From the NCBI GenBank assembly GCA_016927475.1, contig JAFGMO010000028.1, positions 62,001 to 126,000 on the forward strand: DNA of 64,000 bases. Reading direction: 5' to 3'. Of the stretch, positions 55,611 to 61,463 are shown in pieces. The notes beneath the pieces are model-generated. The model was not told the origin of the DNA. It made no database searches and worked only from the letters and a program-made list of their open reading frames with translations. The number at the start of each line of letters is the position of its first letter. Position 1 is the stretch's first letter. The position numbers were made by a program, and so were the translations under genes. This DNA comes from Candidatus Aminicenantota bacterium. GTDB lineage: Bacteria; Acidobacteriota; Aminicenantia; Aminicenantales; Aminicenantaceae.

Positions 55611-55648
55611 AAAAAAAAAGGCCAAGGACATGACATCCTTGGCCTTTT
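55611..55648 (-). terminator. Rho-independent terminator, possibly bidirectional
   Basis: GGCCAAGGA (55620-55628), 7-nt loop, TCCTTGGCC (55636-55644), perfect 9-bp stem. A run of A at 55611-55619 gives the U-tract for minus-strand transcripts of the PKD/barrel gene ending at 55663; TTTT follows on the plus side. Confidence 0.85.
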
Positions 55649-55662
55649 CATCTACACGGTTA

Positions 55663-57105
55663 TTAGAAAATCAGGCGGAATCCGAGCAGGAGCTTATGGG
55701 TATCAGCAATTTCTCTATTCTCGCCTCCAACAGGAAAACGGCCTTCGAAGAAAATGGATCCTTTTGGAAAGAGATCAACTCCGATATTCGCCACGAGGTC
55801 GAGTCCGGAGCCTCTTTCATCCTGTTCAGCCGTGCTGTATCCGATACCGGCACCGATAAAGGCAGGACGAAAATGTAAGTTAAACAGAGCGTTAGCCATG
55901 AAGAATGGTTTCCAAAGGTCTCCTCCTACCAGAGGATATGCTCCACCGGCGGATAGGATGAAACTGACACTGTCGGGTTTGATCATGTACATGAAGCCAA
56001 GGCGTCCAAAGGCATAACTGGTATACGTTCCTTTAGCAATCAAACCTCCGGCTTCAACCAGGAAGAAAAACCTCTTGGAGATTCCTTCGAACATGGCATC
56101 GCAAGGACCGGATAAAGCACCAAAATCATCCGTTACGATGACCTTTGCAGTATACTTTCCTTCATGTTCAACGACATAACTCCAGACATAAGGTTTATCA
56201 GTGACCGTCTGTTGGGCAAGGATATTCCCCTCTTCATCCATAATTTCAAAATCAGCCTGATTGATTTCACCGTCCGGGTCCTCTGATCCCGTAGCATCCA
56301 GAGTAACGGTTTTTCCGAATTGTACTTTCTCAGGATAAACTTTCAACAAGCAGTTGGGCGGATGGTTGATATAGCAGGTGGCTTCACAAGGATTGGTAGA
56401 AGCTTCTTCATTAAGATTGTAAACAACAGGTTTAAAATCATATTTTCCGGGTTTGCTGAAGCTTGTCTGCCATTTGGGATTGGCCATCGTCAGCTCTTTG
56501 GAGGTGACTTTTTGTCCCTGGGCATCGAAGACATCGACAACCATCCTCGTTGCTGCTTTGGAATTGCTCATATCAACGGTAATGACATCATTGACATTGG
56601 CTTTTTCGGGATAAACATCAATATCACAGACTGGTACCCCTACAATGTCCTTAACTGAAACAAGAGCGATATTTCCGCAGGGTTTGGGCATGACAAATTC
56701 ATAAAGTTTATTGTTTTTCTTCACATGAAATACGTATACGGGAAGCGGAGCTGTGCCGGCCCATTCCAAGTCCTCAACAACCTTCACTTTTCCGTGGGAG
56801 CGGAAGAACATCCACATGAACTTCGTGCCAATGGGAAGGTTCTCCTCTTCGATTTCAGCGGACTTGATCTGATCCATAAAAGGAAGATATAAATCTCCGT
56901 ATCCGACCAGGTCAAAACCATACTTGATGTCTCCTGCATACTTATCGAGCAGGACTTTCATGATCTCGGATGTCGGAACCTCTCCCTTTATTCTCACAAG
57001 AGTGTACTGTCCGATTTGTTTGAGTTTTTTGGTCTCAGCTAATGAACTTACTGAGAAAAGGATCATCAATCCGATAACGAAAAGGACGACTTTCTTATTT
57101 TTCAT
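55663..57105 (-). CDS. PKD-domain protein with C-terminal outer-membrane barrel
   Basis: 480 aa. Signal peptide MKNKKVVLFVIGLMILFS..LAET. Middle: immunoglobulin/PKD-like domains, one around VYPEKANVNDVITVDMSNS and one around VTLDATGSEDPDGEINQADF, a classical PKD signature. The last about 150 residues form an eight-strand-type OmpA-like barrel (RFFFLVEAGGLIAKG .. ADTHKLLLGFRLIF). ATG 57105 preceded by AGGAGG at 6 nt is clearly the start. Followed by a strong terminator. Likely a surface-exposed structural or adhesion protein; role inferred. Confidence 0.85.
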   Translation of the reverse strand: MKNKKVVLFVIGLMILFSVSSLAETKKLKQIGQYTLVRIKGEVPTSEIMKVLLDKYAGDIKYGFDLVGYGDLYLPFMDQIKSAEIEEENLPIGTKFMWMFFRSHGKVKVVEDLEWAGTAPLPVYVFHVKKNNKLYEFVMPKPCGNIALVSVKDIVGVPVCDIDVYPEKANVNDVITVDMSNSKAATRMVVDVFDAQGQKVTSKELTMANPKWQTSFSKPGKYDFKPVVYNLNEEASTNPCEATCYINHPPNCLLKVYPEKVQFGKTVTLDATGSEDPDGEINQADFEIMDEEGNILAQQTVTDKPYVWSYVVEHEGKYTAKVIVTDDFGALSGPCDAMFEGISKRFFFLVEAGGLIAKGTYTSYAFGRLGFMYMIKPDSVSFILSAGGAYPLVGGDLWKPFFMANALFNLHFRPAFIGAGIGYSTAEQDERGSGLDLVANIGVDLFPKGSIFFEGRFPVGGENREIADTHKLLLGFRLIF

Positions 57106-57162
57106 CCCTGCCTCCTTTGTTAATTTTGGTGTTTGTTTACCCACATAATAAGCAGTGTTTTA

Positions 57163-57192
57163 TAATTAAATATAAATTTACCCTTTTGTCAA
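57163..57192 (-). promoter_or_regulatory. Predicted promoter of the PKD/barrel gene
   Basis: Minus strand TTGACA (57192-57187), 18-bp spacer, TAATTA (57168-57163). It leaves a leader of about 55 nt to the AGGAGG and ATG. Confidence 0.5.
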
Positions 57193-57249
57193 GGGAAAAG
57201 AGGAAAAAGTTAGTGAAAATATTATATTTCAACATCCTTTATCCCCCAG

Positions 57250-57501
57250 CCTGCTTCATTCACGAGCCAAGCTTGCCGTAGCTGCGAGGCGTCAGCCTGT
57301 GAAGCTGTGCTCGGCACCGCGAACAGGCTGCAACAAAGCAGATACGGTAAGATCGGCTCGCCTGAAAGGTAAATTTTGCCAAAATTATCTTGAAAACAGT
57401 CATAGAAATTTCACTATCCAATTTTACCGAAAACCATCATTAAATGACACATAATATTAAAATTATCTGTTGGTGTTGGCAAAATTTATGAATAAGGTAG
57501 G
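57250..57501 (+). repeat. Structured dispersed repeat, full copy E
   Basis: 252 bp from CCTGCTTCATTCACGAGCC to TGAATAAGGTAGG. Variable stem AGCCTGT (57294-57300) pairs perfectly with ACAGGCT (57323-57329); 3' hairpin AAATTTTGCCAA with TTGGCAAAATTT. Fills most of the gap between the PKD gene and the GATase. Confidence 0.92.
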
Positions 57502-57505
57502 CTAG

Positions 57506-57538
57506 CCTCGGAATCAGCCGAATTTATGAATAATGCAG
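57506..57538 (+). repeat. Repeat right-end fragment E'
   Basis: CCTCGG, then a mini hairpin TCGGaatcaGCCGA, then ATTTATGAATAATGCAG. Linked to copy E by the 4-nt spacer CTAG and to the next mini-copy by ATTG. Confidence 0.7.
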
Positions 57539-57542
57539 ATTG

Positions 57543-57571
57543 CCTGCATGATTCACGATGAATCATGCAGG
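57543..57571 (+). repeat. Minimal repeat made only of the two termini
   Basis: CCTGCATGATTCA, spacer CGA, TGAATCATGCAGG: a perfect 13-bp palindrome with a 3-nt loop. Its left half contains the stop codon and final codons of the minus-strand GATase gene. Confidence 0.8.
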
Positions 57572-58254
57572 AGAAATGTTTTTATGATTTGATTGATAAT
57601 CCCGGAATCAAGGGGATTCATGGCTAAAGCCCTGGTATAGAGGTCATTTTGCCCGGTCTGCCTTTCGCTCAAAAACTGAAGAATTTCCCTGGCTTGAACA
57701 GGGTTGATCTCGGGGTGTATCTGCAATCCCCATACAGGTTTGCCCGTAAGTTGAAATGCCTGGATGCGGCACTTCTCTGTTTCTGCAAGGATTTGAAAAG
57801 AATCATCCAAGGATACGACTTCATCAAAATGAATAGAAAAAGAGTAAAGCACTCCTTTTTCACCGAGAAGTGTGTTATTTTCCTTTACTGTCACAAGGTA
57901 CCAGCCTATCTCGGGCTCAAGGCATCTTCCGATCGAATCAGGGCCTTTTAGGGCAAGAGCCAAAAGCTGATGTCCGTAACAGCTTCCCAATACGGCCATT
58001 CCCCTGTTGACAGCTTCACGAACGAGCGATACTTCTTCTTCAACCCATTTATCCCTCTCTAAAATCGAGGCCTCCGAACCCGTCAATAGAAGATGCGTAT
58101 ATTTCTCCAATACAGGCAGCTTACCATATTTTGCCCTGAATGAATGCCAAGAAACATCCTCAAGATAAGCTCCCCAGTGTTCGGTAGGTCTGTACAGGGA
58201 TTCATCTATACTATTGTCGATGATGGCAATTTTTCGGTTGTTTTTTTTCAGCAT
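57553..58254 (-). CDS. Class I glutamine amidotransferase (GMP-synthase-like)
   Basis: 233 aa. Nucleophile elbow VLGSCYGHQLLALAL, the His-Glu dyad in WGLQIHPEINP. Similar to stand-alone GATase1 proteins that act on unknown substrates. The last residues (LLHDSS) and stop codon are encoded by the terminal palindrome of a minimal repeat, so the natural C-terminus may have been replaced. Confidence 0.88.
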   Translation of the reverse strand: MLKKNNRKIAIIDNSIDESLYRPTEHWGAYLEDVSWHSFRAKYGKLPVLEKYTHLLLTGSEASILERDKWVEEEVSLVREAVNRGMAVLGSCYGHQLLALALKGPDSIGRCLEPEIGWYLVTVKENNTLLGEKGVLYSFSIHFDEVVSLDDSFQILAETEKCRIQAFQLTGKPVWGLQIHPEINPVQAREILQFLSERQTGQNDLYTRALAMNPLDSGIINQIIKTFLLHDSS

Positions 58255-58269
58255 TTTAAATCATGAGAT

Positions 58270-58298
58270 ATTATAATATGAGAAAATATCCTCAGCAA
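58270..58298 (-). promoter_or_regulatory. Predicted promoter of the GATase gene
   Basis: Minus strand TTGCTG (58298-58293), 17-bp spacer, TATAAT (58275-58270), 16 nt before the start codon; a short leader, so the call is tentative. Confidence 0.35.
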
Positions 58299-58317
58299 GA
58301 AATCTTTTGCCTGCAGG

Positions 58318-58346
58318 TTGGATAAACAGACCTCTTTTGATATAAT
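58318..58346 (+). promoter_or_regulatory. Predicted promoter of the ACT-domain gene
   Basis: TTGGAT (58318-58323), 17-bp spacer, TATAAT (58341-58346), about 60 nt before the TTG start. Confidence 0.6.
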
Positions 58347-58407
58347 TCCGCCATTGGCCTGTTGGCTCATGAATTTTTAGTCATCAGGCAAATACGGAGG
58401 AGTTTCA

Positions 58408-58803
58408 TTGTTGAACGTCAAAGAAGAAATCGAACTGTTGGTTAAGGCCCCCAATGAACCTGGAATTTTGGGCAGAGTTCTCGGAACATTGGCCAACGTT
58501 GGTGTAAATCTGAAAGGACTGCAGGCCATGTCTCTGAATAAAACAGGCCTGTTCCGTCTTATTACTTCCGATCCCCAAAAAGCGGAAAAAGCGTTAAAAT
58601 CCATGGGATATGATGTCACAAAAAATAAAGTTATCACCGTCCTTATCGAAGACCGAATCGGAGCCGGAGCTGAGATCGGCGCTCTTCTCGGCAATGCCGT
58701 TATCGATATCCTGTACTGTTACGGAACATCAGCCGGCAAAGGAAACGTTCTCATCGTGCTCAAAACAACGGACAACAAAAAAGCCTTAAAAACCCTCAAA
58801 TAA
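58408..58803 (+). CDS. ACT-domain protein (TTG start)
   Basis: 131 aa with two ACT-like halves: IELLVKAPNEPGILGRVLGTLANVGVNLKGL (split: PNEPGILGRVLGTLANVGVN) and ALLGNAVIDILYCYGTSAG..LIVLKTTDNKKAL. Likely a regulatory small-molecule-binding protein; ligand unknown. GGAGGAG stands before tandem TTG codons at 58408 and 58411. Its TAA stop is the first codon of a repeat fragment. Confidence 0.85.
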   Translation: MLNVKEEIELLVKAPNEPGILGRVLGTLANVGVNLKGLQAMSLNKTGLFRLITSDPQKAEKALKSMGYDVTKNKVITVLIEDRIGAGAEIGALLGNAVIDILYCYGTSAGKGNVLIVLKTTDNKKALKTLK

Positions 58804-58864
58804 ATTCGGCTGCTTTTTGATAAAATGGTATATAGCTCGCGGCCGAATTTATGAATAGCACAGG
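58801..58864 (+). repeat. Repeat 3'-hairpin-only fragment F0
   Basis: Starts AAATTCGGC (overlapping the ACT-gene stop) and ends GGCCGAATTTATGAATAGCACAGG, so only the 3' hairpin and right end remain. A 4-nt spacer CTCG separates it from full copy F. Confidence 0.8.
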
Positions 58865-58868
58865 CTCG

Positions 58869-59121
58869 CCTGTTCTATTCACGAGCCAAGCTTGCCGCAG
58901 CTGCGCGGCGTCGGTGCACGAAGCTGTGCTTCGCACCGCGAGTGCGCCGCAACAAAGCAGATGCGGTAAGATCGGCTCGCCTGTAAGGTAAATTCGGATG
59001 ACTTTTTCTTGAAAACGGTCATGAAAAATGATTCATTATCAATATTACCGGGAATACTGTTTGGTGACATATCATCATGAAATTATATTTTGTCGTCATC
59101 CGAATTTATGAATAGAACAGG
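58869..59121 (+). repeat. Structured dispersed repeat, full copy F
   Basis: 253 bp. Termini CCTGTTCTATTCA and TGAATAGAACAGG are perfectly complementary. Variable stem GGTGCAC (58913-58919) with GTGCGCC (58942-58948), including G-U; inner hairpin GTGCttcGCAC; 3' hairpin AAATTCGGATGAC with GTCATCCGAATTT. The 5' long stem CGAGCC..CTGC pairs with GCAG..GGCTCG over 23 positions with three mismatches. Its last bases contain the ATG of the following gene. Confidence 0.93.
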
Positions 59122-60202
59122 ATTTTATAGCGGCGCCATACTCCACGCCGACGGCTGGAAACTACTTTTTATCTTTCAATCCCTCCTGGCCGCTTGCGGG
59201 GTGAAGGTCATCCATGTTCTTGAAAAAAATCCAACCCAATCTCCCCATCCTTCTCTATTTTCATACTTCCTTCCCGGATTAATGTTTGATATATCCTCCT
59301 CCCGTCTTCAAGGCCAACTGGAGAGGACGGGTACAGCCGCCGTTGCCGGTCCAAAAAGCCCGGCTTTCATCCTGGAGAAACACCTACGCTATTTTATGCC
59401 TGACCAACCCGTTTCCTGGACAAAATTAACAGAAGATTTGCGGCATCTTTTTCCGGAAGGGCTCAAAGGTTTGGCTTCCCTTTTTCCTTTCCCTCACCTG
59501 TTATCACCACTCGTTCACGAAAAAATTCCCATCAGGGATTTCACAAAAAAAGGACTGCCATCATGGGATATGTTCCCCGTCCTTTTTACGGATGACATTC
59601 ACCAGCCCTTGGGCCGTTTTTTTGGTTTGGCATGTGAACTCCGGGAAATCCGGAAAACCCTTACGGCTGAGGGTGCCCTAGAGCTGCTGAAACTTTCCTT
59701 TGAACTGGCTGTTGAAATTCTTCTTATGTCGGGAAAAGCGCAAGACAGAAACGGGGCTAAAAACAAATTGAAAAACGCCCTTACTTCGGGAAAAGCTTTG
59801 GATTCCTTTGACCAGCTTTTTTTGGACCAAGGAGCGGATCCCGTTTATTTTCAAAACTTATTTTTTTCCGAGAACCGGCCGGTGAAAATTCTCCGTTCAA
59901 AAAAACAAGGATTCCTCCAATCTATCAGAAACGACATCCTTCTTGAAGTGAGAAAAAAAATGTACGAAAGAGCATCCCTTCCCTCAAATTTTGATGGTGT
60001 CGGCCTTTTGAAAAAAACAGGAGACTGGATCTCTGAAGGAGACCCTATGCTCCAAATTCACGGACAATTTTTAACAATATCCGGTTTTTCCGAAAAAAAT
60101 CTCAAAGATATGTTTCGTATCGGTCCCAAATGTCCGGCATTCAAACCATTGATCGTCCAAAAAACCGTCTTCGGGCCCGCCAAAAATCCTGAAATTCTTT
60201 GA
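59108..60202 (+). CDS. Divergent, 5'-truncated thymidine/pyrimidine-nucleoside phosphorylase homologue
   Basis: 364 aa. The C-terminal part matches the family well: ALELLKLSFELAVEILLMSG, ALTSGKALDSFDQLFLDQGADP and LKKTGDWISEGDPMLQI. SLLAACGVKV matches LVAACGLKVP, but the preceding catalytic KHSTGGVGDK is replaced by ILHADGWK. The N-terminal about 80 residues of the family are absent, and the first codons (ATGAATAGAACAGG) are the right end of repeat copy F. A TTG at 59090 is also in frame and lies deeper in the repeat. Hence either a decaying gene or one with a new role; it is unlikely to be a normal phosphorylase. Confidence 0.7.
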   Translation: MNRTGFYSGAILHADGWKLLFIFQSLLAACGVKVIHVLEKNPTQSPHPSLFSYFLPGLMFDISSSRLQGQLERTGTAAVAGPKSPAFILEKHLRYFMPDQPVSWTKLTEDLRHLFPEGLKGLASLFPFPHLLSPLVHEKIPIRDFTKKGLPSWDMFPVLFTDDIHQPLGRFFGLACELREIRKTLTAEGALELLKLSFELAVEILLMSGKAQDRNGAKNKLKNALTSGKALDSFDQLFLDQGADPVYFQNLFFSENRPVKILRSKKQGFLQSIRNDILLEVRKKMYERASLPSNFDGVGLLKKTGDWISEGDPMLQIHGQFLTISGFSEKNLKDMFRIGPKCPAFKPLIVQKTVFGPAKNPEIL

Positions 60203-60259
60203 AAAAATATTTGAAACTTTTTCCCCGACAATGTAAATATAAATGGTTCCATTCTAAAT

Positions 60260-61333
60260 GTGAAAGACATGCCGGTCTTACGTGTCGCCGTTGTTACATC
60301 CGACGTTCCTTTCGTCGAGGGGGGACATCTGACTATTGCCCGGAGCACGGTTCATGCTCTCAGGAAATATGGTTATGAAGCCGACCTGGTTCTCACACCC
60401 CAAAACCCGTTTGGAAAACAACTCCAGGCCTATATGGCCACCCGTTTAACGGATATTCGGGAAGACGGATTGGGAAGAAAAATCGATCGAGTTATCTCTT
60501 TCCGCTTCCCCAGTTATGCCGTCAAACACCCCTTTCATATCTGCTGGCTCAACCACCGCATGCGTGAATATTATGACTTATGGGAAGAATTACGCAGCCA
60601 ATTGGGATTCAAAGGAAAAATAAAGGAAACCTTCCGCCGAAAGGTTTTTCATCAAATTGATACCTACCTTTTGAAACACAACGTGAGACACCTTTTCGCC
60701 CAGTCGATAACTATTCAAGGCCGTCTTAAAAAATGGGGGAATATTCCGTCCTCACTCCTTTATCCGCCGCCTCCGCCCCGGAATTATTTCACCGATTCCT
60801 ATCAGCCTTTCGTCTTCACGGTCTCACGGCTGCAAAAGCTGAAGAGAATCCATCTCCTGGTCGAAGCCTTTCGGCATATGAAAAATCAAAATCTGAAAGC
60901 GTTTATCATCGGCCGGGGGCCCGAAGAATCTCATCTGGCGGATATCATCAAAGCCTATAATCTCGAAAAAAGAATCCTGCTTCTCGGGGAAACAGACGAA
61001 AAGACGGTACTCGAGCATTACGCCCGATGCCTTTGTGTTTATTTCGCTCCTCTCAGAGAGGATTACGGATTTGTTACCGGGGAGGCCTTTGCCAGTCGAA
61101 AATCCGTGTTGACGACAACAGACAGCGGCGGTCCGTCTGAACTTGTCCAAAACGGGCAAACGGGTTACATCGTTCCTGCTCAGCCGAAGGCCATCGCCGC
61201 CAAGCTGGACGAACTTGTTGAAAACAGGGCTCTGGCTGAAAAAATGGGAAATCAAGCCTATTCCTTTATTTCCACATTCAGTTGGGAAAATACCGTCCGG
61301 ACACTGCTCATACATGACAAAATACCGCAATGA
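60260..61333 (+). CDS. GT4-family glycosyltransferase
   Basis: 357 aa, GT-B fold. N-terminal VAVVTSDVPFVEGGHLTIARS (split: VVTSDVPFVEGGHLTIA), and C-terminal family motifs FTVSRLQKLKRIHLLVEAF, FIIGRGPEESHL, and REDYGFVTGEAFASRKSVLTT (split: EDYGFVTGEAFASRK), the E-x7-E site that binds the nucleotide sugar. Start GTG 60260 or ATG 60269. No sugar-cluster neighbours, so the product is unknown. Confidence 0.92.
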   Translation: MKDMPVLRVAVVTSDVPFVEGGHLTIARSTVHALRKYGYEADLVLTPQNPFGKQLQAYMATRLTDIREDGLGRKIDRVISFRFPSYAVKHPFHICWLNHRMREYYDLWEELRSQLGFKGKIKETFRRKVFHQIDTYLLKHNVRHLFAQSITIQGRLKKWGNIPSSLLYPPPPPRNYFTDSYQPFVFTVSRLQKLKRIHLLVEAFRHMKNQNLKAFIIGRGPEESHLADIIKAYNLEKRILLLGETDEKTVLEHYARCLCVYFAPLREDYGFVTGEAFASRKSVLTTTDSGGPSELVQNGQTGYIVPAQPKAIAAKLDELVENRALAEKMGNQAYSFISTFSWENTVRTLLIHDKIPQ

Positions 61334-61364
61334 TCTTTTTAAAATAACGAGTGAAATATGATAA

Positions 61365-61441
61365 ACTGGGTTGAATTTATAAGCCGGCGTCTCGGTTTCA
61401 CAAACCTTCATGATTCACGTCAAATTTATGAATAACCCAGG
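61365..61441 (+). repeat. Degenerate/deleted repeat copy G
   Basis: Contains CCTTCATGATTCACG (left-end-like) followed directly by TCAAATTTATGAATAACCCAGG (right end), the interior being deleted. A preceding CTGGGTT (61366 on) can pair with the terminal AACCCAG. Ends 23 bp before the OPT transporter ATG. Confidence 0.65.
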
Positions 61442-61463
61442 TTAACCAGGAAAAGGAGGCTGC

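Noticed and set aside
7523..59121. Repeats as a CRISPR array or as insertion sequences with a transposase
   Set aside because: Copies are dispersed, not tandem with unique spacers of even length, and none encodes a protein.
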